This document shows, one piece after another, positions 19,548 through 29,004 of a stretch of 64,000 nt of DNA. A program made the position numbers and the translations under genes. This DNA is from Rickettsia typhi. Lineage in GTDB: Bacteria > Pseudomonadota > Alphaproteobacteria > Rickettsiales > Deianiraeaceae. Position 1 is the first letter of the stretch. Every line of letters starts with the position of its first letter. The notes below the pieces were generated by a model. The model made no database searches, had not been told where the DNA came from, and saw only the letters and a program-made list of their open reading frames with translations. The stretch is from assembly GCA_945861725.1 (NCBI GenBank), contig CAMAVJ010000006.1, positions 1-64,000 of the forward strand, read 5' to 3'.

Positions 19548-20437
19548 AACAAAAATTATTCGTTGAAATTGCAATTTGCGGTGCACCAAATGCCGGTAAG
19601 TCAACATTTTTAAACGCAATGCTAAAAAGAAAACAAAGTATTGTGAGTTCAAAAATTCAAACGACACGCGTCCCAACTTTTGGAACATTTGAGAACGATG
19701 AAATTCTTATTAGTTTCATCGATTCCCCCGGAGCATTTAAAGCACGCAAGGGATATTCTCTTGAAAAAGCAATTTCAAAACAGGCGTGGGGTGTTCTTTC
19801 CGCAAGCGAAAATATTATTTTATTCGTCGATGGTTCTCGTGGGATATGTCAAAACACACAATACTTAATTCAGGCCGTGAAAAAAGGTAAAGAAGAGGAA
19901 GACAAAAAAGCCATTGTTGTTATTACAAAGGTTGATTTAGCCTCAACACAAAAAAAGCTTGAACTTGCAAAAGAACTTGATGAAACTGGCGTTTTTGAAG
20001 ATATATATATGATATCATCAAGGTCTGGAGCCGGAATGGAAAACCTTATGAACTATTTTAAATCAATTGCAACTCTTGAAGATGTTTCAGATATGACATT
20101 TGAAGACCCACGAGACGATAAAAAAATGTTTACATCGGAAATTACTCGCGAAATAATTTTTGAAAATCTTGCAAAGGAACTTCCGTATTCATGCCGCGTT
20201 ATCACAAATTCAATTGAAGAAGATGATTCCAAAATCGTTCTTGATCAAGATATTTTCGTCACCAGAGAATCTCATAAAATTATTCTAATTGGGACAAGAG
20301 GCAATCAGATTAAAGAAATCGGTGCATTAGCGATTGACGGACTGGAAAAGATTTATGGTAAAGAAGTATTTTTAACCCTTGAATGTAAAATTGATGAAAG
20401 ATGGAGGGAAAACTTCGAGCACGAAATTCTTGGGTAA
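19544..20437 (+). CDS. era: GTPase Era
   Basis: GAPNAGKSTFLNAML, IDSPGAF, ITKVDL and a KH domain (KIILIGTRGNQIKEIG). Confidence 0.95.
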   Translation: MKQKLFVEIAICGAPNAGKSTFLNAMLKRKQSIVSSKIQTTRVPTFGTFENDEILISFIDSPGAFKARKGYSLEKAISKQAWGVLSASENIILFVDGSRGICQNTQYLIQAVKKGKEEEDKKAIVVITKVDLASTQKKLELAKELDETGVFEDIYMISSRSGAGMENLMNYFKSIATLEDVSDMTFEDPRDDKKMFTSEITREIIFENLAKELPYSCRVITNSIEEDDSKIVLDQDIFVTRESHKIILIGTRGNQIKEIGALAIDGLEKIYGKEVFLTLECKIDERWRENFEHEILG

Positions 20438-20482
20438 GTTTTTTTAATTTTTAACATTACGACGAAATATTATGTTACATTT

Positions 20483-21655
20483 ATGATGCTATCAAAATAC
20501 AATCCCATCTCCCTTTGGTGGAAAGATATTCACAAACCTACAATTTATTCCGTAATATTTCTTGTGATGTCTGGGTTAATTGCTATTTTTTCAGCAAGTT
20601 ATCACATCGGCGGGGTTTTGGAAGTATCCGAAATGCACTTTTTTAAAAAACATGTTTTTTTTCTAATTATTTCAATTGGGATTTTTTTTATAATATCATT
20701 TCAAAATACGGAAAGTGTTATGAAAATTTCACAACTTGGCTTAATATGTTCACTTCTTGCCCTTCTTGGAGTATTTGTAATCTCAGGAAAATCAATTAAA
20801 GGAGCAGAAAGATGGCTTGATTTACGAATAATAACCCTTCAACCTTCGGAAATTCTTAAGCCATTTTTCATTGTAATCAGTGCATACATTTATTACTATT
20901 ACGAAAAAACAAGAAGTATGTTTTTCCCTGTAATACAAGCGTGTCTTTATGGTTTTATCGTTATTTTACTCTTTTTTCAGCCGGATTTTGGAATGATTTT
21001 AACATATACATTTATCACAGTTGTTCTAATTTTTATTTCAAGTATTCGATTGAAAATAATTGCATACTTTTCAATACCCGTTATTGCATTGATGGTAATT
21101 GCTATACTTTCGATGTCCCATGTGCAAAAAAGGGTTATGCACTTTCTTCATGGAGAAAAGATGTATCAAACTGCACTTGCTTATAATGCGATTAAGAACG
21201 GAGGATTTCTTGGTAAAGGATTGGGTGCTGGTGAGATTGCAAAAAAACTGCCAGATTCCCACAACGATTTCATTTTTTCAAGAATTGGCGAAGAACTTGG
21301 TGGAATTTTCCTTATTGCAATTATCATCGCATTTGCTCTGCTAATTTTTTCCAACATGACTTATGTTCTCCGTGAACAGGAATTCTATCAGAATCTGATG
21401 TTTAATACCGACCCTAAAATCGTAAAATATCAAAAGGAGATTTTGATTAATAATTATATAATAATACTCATAGTCGCACTATTATTCTTTGAAATGTTTG
21501 TGAATATTGCGGTAAATTTAAGCCTTATTCCACCAAAAGGAATGGCCTTGCCGTTCATCAGCTACGGCGGTTCTTCGGCACTTGCAAATGCATTCTTAAT
21601 GGGATTTCTTTGTGTTGCAAATCGGAAAAAATATCGATTTATTCCGATTGTTTAA
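20483..21655 (+). CDS. ftsW: Cell-division SEDS protein
   Basis: KGAERWLDLRIITLQPSEILKPFFIVISAYIYY, LPDSHNDFIFSRIGEELG, PFISYGGSSALANAFLMG. Confidence 0.9.
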   Translation: MMLSKYNPISLWWKDIHKPTIYSVIFLVMSGLIAIFSASYHIGGVLEVSEMHFFKKHVFFLIISIGIFFIISFQNTESVMKISQLGLICSLLALLGVFVISGKSIKGAERWLDLRIITLQPSEILKPFFIVISAYIYYYYEKTRSMFFPVIQACLYGFIVILLFFQPDFGMILTYTFITVVLIFISSIRLKIIAYFSIPVIALMVIAILSMSHVQKRVMHFLHGEKMYQTALAYNAIKNGGFLGKGLGAGEIAKKLPDSHNDFIFSRIGEELGGIFLIAIIIAFALLIFSNMTYVLREQEFYQNLMFNTDPKIVKYQKEILINNYIIILIVALLFFEMFVNIAVNLSLIPPKGMALPFISYGGSSALANAFLMGFLCVANRKKYRFIPIV

Positions 21656-21696
21656 CTTTTGTCTTCTATATTCCTGTGAGTTTTAACAAATAATGC

Positions 21697-21725
21697 TTGA
21701 CAATTTAATTTTAATTTTTTTACAT
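21697..21725 (+). promoter_or_regulatory. Sigma70-like promoter of tRNA-Val
   Basis: TTGACA-N17-TTACAT with the -10 box ending 8 nt before the mature tRNA 5' end. Confidence 0.6.
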
Positions 21726-21733
21726 CAATCAAT

Positions 21734-21810
21734 GGGTGATTAGCTCAGCTGGTTAGAGCAATTCTCTTACAAAGAATAGGTCTGGGGTTCGAATCCCTAA
21801 TCACCCACCA
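21734..21810 (+). tRNA. tRNA-Val(UAC)
   Basis: GGGTGAT...ATCACCC acceptor, anticodon loop CTTACAA, T-loop GGTTCGAATCC, encoded CCA. Confidence 0.97.
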
Positions 21811-22012
21811 GTATTTTTCTTAATGCTGGTTTGAATTTCAAACAATTTGAGCCTTTAAGGTTTTTGCAAAAATACTATGCGACATCCCCCTATCCGTTCC
21901 TTATCCATATACGAACGAATTTCACTTTGGGAATTTTTCATTATAATGTTTAGAGAATAAAAAAAATTTGACACATTATACAGGATCAAATCTGTCGTTA
22001 TTTATAATGATA

Positions 22013-22729
22013 CTAAAAAAATAGAAATGTTACAATATAATTAGAGACTAAAATTAGTATTGAAGAAGTTACAACGGCAATGGTTGTTGCCTTACCAACA
22101 CCAGCAGAAGATCCATCAGCATTTAAACCAGAATATGTACCAATGTAAGTAATTATAAAGCCAAAAATCACTGCCTTTAAAAGACCGATATTAAAGTCAA
22201 AGAGCTTCAATTGCTCAAACATTGCATATGAATAAAGTGTACCATTATATTGTAATGTTTGAGTTGCAATGACCCACGAGCCAAAAAATGCGATAAAATC
22301 TGCAATTATAATTAAAATTGGCATTGAAATCAATGATGCAACAACTTTTGGGACAACAAGAAGTTTACTTGGACTAACATTGAGAGTTCTAAGGGCGTCG
22401 ATTTGATCGGAGACTTTCATCGTTGAAATTTCAGCGGCAAGTGCGGAGGCAATTCTTCCAGAAATCATTAATCCTGTTAAAACTGGACCAAGTTCTTTTA
22501 CTATCGAGCTTACAACAATTTTTGAAAGCGTTACCGGACCTGAAATAAATGAAAGACCAGCACTTGCTTGCATTGTCAACACTGCTCCCGTGAAAAATGA
22601 TGTGAGGAATATGACAGGGAGGGAGTAAAAACTGATTTCAAGGATACTTCGAACAAGTTGTTTGCGATAAAAGTTTAATGTAATAATTTGAATGAAAATT
22701 TGAAATATTTCCGTGAGGCGTGATATCAT
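22013..22729 (-). CDS. mlaE: MlaE-family ABC transporter permease
   Basis: FFTGAVLTMQA, ELGPVLTGLMISGRIASALAAEISTMKVSDQIDALRTL signature. Confidence 0.92.
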   Translation of the reverse strand: MISRLTEIFQIFIQIITLNFYRKQLVRSILEISFYSLPVIFLTSFFTGAVLTMQASAGLSFISGPVTLSKIVVSSIVKELGPVLTGLMISGRIASALAAEISTMKVSDQIDALRTLNVSPSKLLVVPKVVASLISMPILIIIADFIAFFGSWVIATQTLQYNGTLYSYAMFEQLKLFDFNIGLLKAVIFGFIITYIGTYSGLNADGSSAGVGKATTIAVVTSSILILVSNYIVTFLFF

Positions 22730-22807
22730 TTTAAATTTATTAGAATAATGAGTTGTAAAACGTAAAAATATTATTTGTCAATTGTCAAATTTTCTTGTTA
22801 CGAGTTT

Positions 22808-24148
22808 TTAACAGACATCTTTCACAAGTTGAAGCATAATTTCAAGAGCTTGTGAGGAGTTTAGTCGTGGGTCACAATGTGTATGATAGTGCTTCGAAAG
22901 GTCGTCATCGACAATATTTTGAAAGCCTCCAAGGCATTCAGTTACATCATTCCCTGTCATTTCAAGGTGCACCCCTCCCGCATATGTTCCAAGTTCTTTA
23001 TGAATTTTAAAAAATGAAAGAATTTCACTGGAAATATCCGATACTCGGCGTGTTTTATAACCGTTATCCGCTTTAACAATGTTGCCATGCATTGGGTCAA
23101 TTTGCCATATTACTCCAACATTAGATTTTGTCACATGTTCGATGATTGGTGGAAGAATTGTTTCGATTTTATCCGCTCCCATTCTTGCAATTAAAATGAT
23201 CTTCCCTTCTTCATTTTGTGGATTAAGAGTTTTGATTATTTCAATAAGTTCGTTGCGGTCTGTAGTTGGACCAACCTTGATTCCAATGGCATTTTCAATA
23301 CCGCGAAGGAATTCGACATGGGCATCGGTAATTTTGCGAGTGCGGTCTCCAATCCAAAGTTCATCAGCGGAAAGACAATAATTTTTTCCATTAAATTCAC
23401 GAACAAAAGGTTCTTCATAGTGAAGTAACAATGCTTCGTGCGATGTGAAAAAATCTGCTTGTTGAAGTTTTTCGGAATTTGATGTGTTGTATCCGCAATT
23501 TTTAAAAAACCGTATGTGATTATTTATTTTACTAATAATCTGTTCGAATTCTGTGTTTCGATTGGCAACTGAAAGAAATTCTTCGTTCCATTTAAAAACA
23601 TTTTCAAACGAAGCAAAGCCACCACGAGCAAGATTTTGGATAAAGTTATAAGTTGCAACTGAATAAAAGTATGTTTCAATGATTCGTTGTGGGTCTGGCT
23701 TTCTTGCGGATTCGTTAAATTCAATGGAATTGATAATATCCCCACGATATGATGGCATCTTTATGCCGTTGATTTCTTCAAAATCAGATGATCTTGGTTT
23801 AGCATACTGCCCTGCAATTCTTCCAATTTTAACGACAGGTTTTTTGAATCCCTCCATTAAAACTGCGTTCATTTGTAAAAACAGGCGAAAGTAATTTGTT
23901 AAATTTTGAGTATTAAAGCCAGAAAACGACTCGGCACAATCCCCTCCTTGAAGAAGAAGAGATTCGCCCCTTTGAACGCTTACAAGGGACGAGCGAAGTT
24001 TTTCGATGGAAGATTTTGAGACTATACCAGGAAATTGGGAAATTCTTTCTTTAATTTTAGAAATCTCCAATACGTCTTCAGAAGAATAATTCGGCTGTTG
24101 TTTTATTGGAAAATTTTGCCAAGATTTCTTGTCCCAGTTCATAAACAA
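22808..24148 (-). CDS. 3-deoxy-7-phosphoheptulonate synthase, class II (plant-type)
   Basis: QGGDCAESF, KIGRIAGQYAKPRSS, QIDPMHGN, GGVHLEMTGNDVTECLGG. Confidence 0.95.
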   Translation of the reverse strand: MFMNWDKKSWQNFPIKQQPNYSSEDVLEISKIKERISQFPGIVSKSSIEKLRSSLVSVQRGESLLLQGGDCAESFSGFNTQNLTNYFRLFLQMNAVLMEGFKKPVVKIGRIAGQYAKPRSSDFEEINGIKMPSYRGDIINSIEFNESARKPDPQRIIETYFYSVATYNFIQNLARGGFASFENVFKWNEEFLSVANRNTEFEQIISKINNHIRFFKNCGYNTSNSEKLQQADFFTSHEALLLHYEEPFVREFNGKNYCLSADELWIGDRTRKITDAHVEFLRGIENAIGIKVGPTTDRNELIEIIKTLNPQNEEGKIILIARMGADKIETILPPIIEHVTKSNVGVIWQIDPMHGNIVKADNGYKTRRVSDISSEILSFFKIHKELGTYAGGVHLEMTGNDVTECLGGFQNIVDDDLSKHYHTHCDPRLNSSQALEIMLQLVKDVC

Positions 24149-24225
24149 TGATACTTATTTGCTAAGTAAAAAACTAATGTTTGATTTGTCAAGGGTGAAT
24201 TACCGACAAAATGCAAAATATTACC

Positions 24226-24283
24226 AAAATAAAAAAAAATAGTTTGTTATACTGTAGTAGAACGAGATATTTTTTCTTTTTTA
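24226..24283. repeat. Long inverted repeat related to 16651..16714, copy 2
   Basis: CAAAATAAAAAAAAATAGTTTGTTatACTGT shares about 30 bases with copy 1 (CAAAATAAAAAAAATAGTTTGTTtcACTGT); right arm TATTTTTTCTTTTTTA; abuts the stop of the 58-aa ORF. Confidence 0.65.
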
Positions 24284-24460
24284 TTAAACACCTTCAGTAT
24301 TAAAAGAAGTAATCATTTGGTTGAAAATATCTTCCATATCTTCAAGGGCGAAATTCATGTTTGCAAGGGAAAAAATTAATGTACTTCCTGTGGTCACTTG
24401 GTATGGTTTTCCTTCTGGAAATGTGACAACATTGTTGTAATTTTGTGTGCTCATATTCAT
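24284..24460 (-). CDS. 58-aa small protein, unknown
   Basis: Below the ORF-track cutoff. MNMSTQNYNNVVTFPEGKPYQVTTGSTLIFSLANMNFALEDMEDIFNQMITSFNTEGV; preceded by a perfect consensus promoter and followed by a hairpin. Confidence 0.55.
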   Translation of the reverse strand: MNMSTQNYNNVVTFPEGKPYQVTTGSTLIFSLANMNFALEDMEDIFNQMITSFNTEGV

Positions 24461-24486
24461 TTGTTTATTTAATTAGTTCATATACT

Positions 24487-24515
24487 ATTATAGCATAAAA
24501 TTGGGTGCTTGTCAA
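24487..24515 (-). promoter_or_regulatory. Perfect consensus sigma70-like promoter TTGACA-N17-TATAAT
   Basis: Minus strand: TTGACA AGCACCCAATTTTATGC TATAAT, upstream of the 58-aa ORF. Confidence 0.8.
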
Positions 24516-24549
24516 CGGTTTTTCTTCATTAAACACACACCCAAGTTTA

Positions 24550-25419
24550 TTATTTCCCAAATCCCATTCCTCCCAATTTTTTGTTTATACTGTCGTCGCG
24601 TTTTTTCAGTTGGTCTGTGTGCGAAAGGTTTGATGACGACCTGCTCTGAGTCAAGCGTTTTATCGCTTCTTTGGTGTTATCGTGTCTACTTGTATAGACT
24701 TTGCCAGTTTGCTTGTCAATATAACTTCTTTGAGTGCTAGAACCTTGTTTATCTCTAATTTCATAAAAATCACTACCGATTTTTGAAGATGAACCAACAC
24801 CTCTCCCTCTTATTAGTCGTGGCAATTCTTTTTTTTCCTCTTTACTTGCAAGGGAAGAAGCTGAGGCATTGCCTGAAGCAGTTTTTCGTTTCTCACACAA
24901 GTTTCTTAGCTTGCTTTTAGTTTCCCGTTGTGCATTTGGTTTAAATTCATCCGCGCCTTTCTTTTCTTCTTCTTGTTTTTGTGAATTGAATGAGTGTTTT
25001 TGTGAATTGAATGATTGAGGTTTTATTCTATTTATAGAAGCATGCGGTAAGTCATCAACTCTGTCATCTAATTCTGCAATACTTGTAAATTCTACTATAA
25101 AGTTTTTTCGTAAACTTTCCTTCATTTGGCTTAACTTAGTTTGGTCTTGACAATTTGTTGTTACGTCTAACAGATTCTGTTGAAGTGTGTATTCTACTCT
25201 TACATGCGCTATTTTTTGTTGCATTTTTACATTTAACTGACGTAATTCTTCAATGTCCAGTGAGGTTTGTGATTTTAGATTGGCACTTAATTTATTGCCA
25301 ATCTTTTCAATAGAATCGCAATTTCCTATCGTTAATACTTTTCCACTCAATAACAATTCTGCATAATCGAAGAAGAATTGTAAATCTTTAATCAACTGTT
25401 GTTCTTCCGTTGCTTGCAT
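24550..25419 (-). CDS. Hypothetical protein, charged/low-complexity C-terminal half
   Basis: 289-aa ORF; internal 21-bp duplication giving SFNSQKH SFNSQKQ; Lys/Ser/Arg rich. Confidence 0.75.
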   Translation of the reverse strand: MQATEEQQLIKDLQFFFDYAELLLSGKVLTIGNCDSIEKIGNKLSANLKSQTSLDIEELRQLNVKMQQKIAHVRVEYTLQQNLLDVTTNCQDQTKLSQMKESLRKNFIVEFTSIAELDDRVDDLPHASINRIKPQSFNSQKHSFNSQKQEEEKKGADEFKPNAQRETKSKLRNLCEKRKTASGNASASSLASKEEKKELPRLIRGRGVGSSSKIGSDFYEIRDKQGSSTQRSYIDKQTGKVYTSRHDNTKEAIKRLTQSRSSSNLSHTDQLKKRDDSINKKLGGMGFGK

Positions 25420-25561
25420 ATAAATAAAAAATAATTATCTATCACTAGACCACATTTTTCACCCATTTACAAGTGATTTTTGAAGAATAAAATAAATCTT
25501 GACATACTGAAATTTAATATTCAGATTACAATAATTATGTTGTTTTTTGTAACTTCACACT

Positions 25562-26596
25562 ATGTTTCATTTTTTTACATCGAAATTTTCAAAAAAAATA
25601 GCAATTGACCTTGGAACCGCGAATACATTGGTTTACACTGTTGATGAAGGTATTATTTTAAACCAGCCTTCAATTGTTGCAGTTGAATATCAAGGAGGTC
25701 AGTTAGTTCCTTATAAATTTGGGCAAGAAGCAAAGATTATGGTTGGAAAAACTCCGGCTAAGTATCAAGCAATTCGCCCTCTTAAAGATGGTGTAATCGC
25801 CGATTTCAAACTTGCTGAAGCAATGATTCGCCACTTTATTAGTCTTGTTTGTAAGGTGAATTTCTTTATTAAACCAACAATTATCATCTGTGTTCCTTCG
25901 ACAGCAACATCAGTTGAACGCCGTGCAATTCAAGATGCCGCAGAAATGGCAGGTTCGCACATAACATACTTAATTGATGAACCAATTGCAGCTGCTCTTG
26001 GCTCTAATATTGACATCGAAGAAGCAAAAGGTTCGATGATTGTTGATATTGGTGGCGGAACAAGTGAAATTGCAGTAATATCCCTTGGTGGTGTTGTTTA
26101 TGGAAATTCTCTTCGAATAGCTGGTGATAAAATGGAAGAATCAATTATTAATTATATTCGCAAGAAGTATAATATGCTAATTGGTGAGCAAACCGCCGAA
26201 AAAATCAAACATACGATTGGTTGTGCAACACCATCGGAAGAAAATCATTCGATTGGCATTAAAGGGAGAGATCTTGTAACTGGAATTCCAAAGCGTATTG
26301 AAATTACAGAAACTGATATTGCCGAAGCATTGAGGGATCCTCTTGGGAAAATTGTCGATGCAATTATGACAGCTCTTGAAATTACACCTCCAGAAATTGC
26401 TTCAGATATCGTGGAATCTGGAATTGTTATAACAGGTGGTGGTGCCTTATTAAAAAGAATTGATACATTAATTTCTAATGCTACAGGTCTTTCAGTTAGA
26501 ATCGCTGAAGAACCACTGAATTGTGTTGTGAAGGGTATTGGAATTGTACTTCATGATCTTGAAAAATATAAACACGTTACATTTAGAGAGGAATAG
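25562..26596 (+). CDS. mreB: Actin-like rod shape protein MreB
   Basis: IAIDLGTANTLVY, VERRAIQDAAEMAGSHITYLIDEPIAAALGS, VDIGGGTSEIAVISLGG. Confidence 0.97.
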   Translation: MFHFFTSKFSKKIAIDLGTANTLVYTVDEGIILNQPSIVAVEYQGGQLVPYKFGQEAKIMVGKTPAKYQAIRPLKDGVIADFKLAEAMIRHFISLVCKVNFFIKPTIIICVPSTATSVERRAIQDAAEMAGSHITYLIDEPIAAALGSNIDIEEAKGSMIVDIGGGTSEIAVISLGGVVYGNSLRIAGDKMEESIINYIRKKYNMLIGEQTAEKIKHTIGCATPSEENHSIGIKGRDLVTGIPKRIEITETDIAEALRDPLGKIVDAIMTALEITPPEIASDIVESGIVITGGGALLKRIDTLISNATGLSVRIAEEPLNCVVKGIGIVLHDLEKYKHVTFREE

Positions 26597-26636
26597 ACTT
26601 GTATAGCTATATAAAACAAAAAAAAAGGGGGGTGAT

Positions 26637-28202
26637 ATGGATAAAACGAATGCGTGGCTTTCAAAGTTAATACTGAAAATTAAAATTTTTACTCTTGCTT
26701 ATCTCGCACTTTTAGTTGTTTGCCTTATTCTTACCTTAGTTTTTTATTTTGTAAGTCCCATCGTATCTCTTTCAAGTGAAACACTAACGACAAATGGTAC
26801 TTATTTGTTGCAATATAGCCCTTTCCAAGAGGTGGAAGACTTCCTATTTGGAAATATAAAAAGTGTATTAACCACAATGCGACAAGGTGTCGTTGGTAGC
26901 GGAGTATTTCGTGCAGCGGCAATTATGGTTGCAATCCTTGCAACAGTTTTGATGGGTTTCACAATGATGATTGGTGAACAAAAAATGACATTGAAGGAGT
27001 TTTTTGTTGATATTTTAATAATATTTGGAACAACTAGTATACTTCTTTCTTCAGATCCCGATAAATACATAATGCTTTTCTTCAATTTCATTCAGTCAAT
27101 ATCAGACTTTATCTCAAAAATGCTTTTTACAACAACATCAGGGTTCATGAAGATACAATACAGCGATGGAACGATGGTTGGACCATATGCCCCGCTTGAC
27201 GCAGTTGCCTCAATTTTTCTTGATCCAGTCATTGCGTATCGTGTAAAAATAAAATTAACAACATTAATGCTTTCACCCGCTTTTTTATATGTTCCATTTG
27301 TTGTAATTGTGCTGACATATTACCTCATTCCATGTATTTTAAACGTCTTCATTGCAATTCTTTTGGCAAAAGTTACAATAATTTTTGCTCTACAGTTTTT
27401 ACCGTTTTTTCTACTGTTTTCATCAATTAATGACGTTAAAATAAAAATCAATAAGAAGGCGAAGGGCTTAAATTTTACGATGAAGTTAATCAATCAGGGT
27501 ATATTACAGCCGATGTTATTACTCTCTATAATATCATTTGTTGCAGGGTTGTTATTCTATATTTTAGTCATTCCTTACATTGATGACATATTTCACTTTG
27601 CGGTTAGCACAAAAGCACTTTTTGATATGCCTGCAGAGTGGTGGATCGCTTGTTTGGCCCTTGCTATGATACCTCTACTGATACAGTTATCATACCTTTT
27701 ACCAGATGTATTGGTTCCAGTTGATCTTAATTATGGGGATTATATGAAAGGACCAATACTCTTATTGATTGGAATTGTAGTGTTTAAGAAGCTGTTTGAA
27801 CAAGTGACTCCAGCAATCACCAGCCTTGTTAGTGTTGGTGGTGCCTCAAGTGCTGCTTCCGATATATTTACAAAAGGTGGTGCCTCAAGTGCTGCTTCCG
27901 ATATATTTACAAAAGGTGGTGGTATTTTTACTGCTACTGAGAAAAATGGTAAAACAAATGATGTCGCATCTCTTTCAGCACAGCTTTTTCAAGGTAATGC
28001 TGACTATGCGACAGATAAACTCCTTCAATCAGGCTTTGGATATGATAACAAAGATAAATTATTTGGGCAATCGGATGATGAGGACTCTAAGAGCACTGGT
28101 CTGTTTAACACTGATGCAGCAAAGAGTGATATGTCTAAAGGGTTTATTACAAATCCATTTGGTATTTATAAAAAGGATGATAAAAAGGATGACGCAAAAT
28201 AA
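26637..28202 (+). CDS. VirB6/TrbL-like type IV secretion inner-membrane protein
   Basis: Multi-TM protein with soluble repetitive C-terminal tail, general layout of VirB6/TrbL family; strong SD-like GGGGGGTGAT just before ATG. Confidence 0.55.
   Translation: MDKTNAWLSKLILKIKIFTLAYLALLVVCLILTLVFYFVSPIVSLSSETLTTNGTYLLQYSPFQEVEDFLFGNIKSVLTTMRQGVVGSGVFRAAAIMVAILATVLMGFTMMIGEQKMTLKEFFVDILIIFGTTSILLSSDPDKYIMLFFNFIQSISDFISKMLFTTTSGFMKIQYSDGTMVGPYAPLDAVASIFLDPVIAYRVKIKLTTLMLSPAFLYVPFVVIVLTYYLIPCILNVFIAILLAKVTIIFALQFLPFFLLFSSINDVKIKINKKAKGLNFTMKLINQGILQPMLLLSIISFVAGLLFYILVIPYIDDIFHFAVSTKALFDMPAEWWIACLALAMIPLLIQLSYLLPDVLVPVDLNYGDYMKGPILLLIGIVVFKKLFEQVTPAITSLVSVGGASSAASDIFTKGGASSAASDIFTKGGGIFTATEKNGKTNDVASLSAQLFQGNADYATDKLLQSGFGYDNKDKLFGQSDDEDSKSTGLFNTDAAKSDMSKGFITNPFGIYKKDDKKDDAK
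27837..27914 (+). repeat. Perfect 39-bp tandem duplication (GGASSAASDIFTK x2)
   Basis: GGTGGTGCCTCAAGTGCTGCTTCCGATATATTTACAAAA occurs twice in direct succession, in frame. Confidence 0.95.
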
Positions 28203-28227
28203 TGTAATAAATAGTTATTACATTATT
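28198..28227. terminator. Near-perfect palindrome between convergent virB6-like and purN genes; candidate bidirectional terminator
   Basis: AATAATGTAATAA-ATAG-TTATTACATTATT, 13-bp perfect stem with 4-nt loop. Confidence 0.55.
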
Positions 28228-28772
28228 AATGCTAACAAGGCTTTTGTATAGGCTATTTGCTCCAGTGGTTTGATTTTCTTTTTTAACGATTCTTCGTTGT
28301 CATAACTTTCAATTTTCATCGACTCCTGTGAAATAATTTCCCCAGAGTCGATTGTTGCTTCCACAAAGTGGACGGTACAACCCGTAATTTTCGCACCAAA
28401 AGTCAGTGCATCTGCAATTGCATTTTCACCTTTAAATAAAGGTAGCAATGATGGGTGAATGTTGATAATTTTTTTATTCCATTGTTGTGTGAATTGTGGT
28501 GTAAGGATTCGCATAAACCCTGCAAGACATATTAAATCTATACCCTTAAGATGCTCTTTACACTCTTGTTCAAATTCTTCCATTTTGCGATTTTTTGTTA
28601 AAATAACAACTGAAGGAATGCCAAAATGTTGTGCAATTTTTAAGCCATTAACGCCATTTTTATTGGAAATTACGATGGCAATTTGTGCAAAATTCGGATT
28701 ATTTTGGCAAAATTCAGCAATTGTTTGAAGATTACTTCCAAAGCCTGAGATAAAAACTGCAAGGTTTTTCAT
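28218..28772 (-). CDS. purN: Phosphoribosylglycinamide formyltransferase
   Basis: VFISGFGSNLQTI, LICLAGFMRIL, INIHPSLLPLFKG, GCTVHFVEATIDSGEII. Confidence 0.95.
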   Translation of the reverse strand: MKNLAVFISGFGSNLQTIAEFCQNNPNFAQIAIVISNKNGVNGLKIAQHFGIPSVVILTKNRKMEEFEQECKEHLKGIDLICLAGFMRILTPQFTQQWNKKIINIHPSLLPLFKGENAIADALTFGAKITGCTVHFVEATIDSGEIISQESMKIESYDNEESLKKKIKPLEQIAYTKALLALIM

Positions 28773-28809
28773 ATAATTTGAGTTTTAATTTTCACCAGAG
28801 GAGTGATAT

Positions 28810-28883
28810 TGGAGCGGGTGATCGGAATCGAACCGACACGGTCAGCTTGGAAGGCTGAAGTTCTACCACTAAACTACACCCGC
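28810..28883 (-). tRNA. tRNA-Gly(UCC)
   Basis: GCGGGTG...CACCCGC acceptor, anticodon loop CTTCCAA, encoded CCA. Confidence 0.97.
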
Positions 28884-29004
28884 ATTTTGCAAATTTAAAG
28901 TGAGCAAAAGTTATTTGTCAAGTTTTTTATCAAGAAAAAAATGTTGGAAATATATTGACAATATCTTTTTAATAAATTTGTTTTTGGAAAAAATTGGAAA
29001 ATAG

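Noticed and set aside
27826-28251. 141-aa ORF with MLVLVVPQVLLPIYLQKVVPQVLLPIYLQK repeat
   Set aside because: Alternative-frame reading of the 39-bp duplication in the VirB6/TrbL-like gene.
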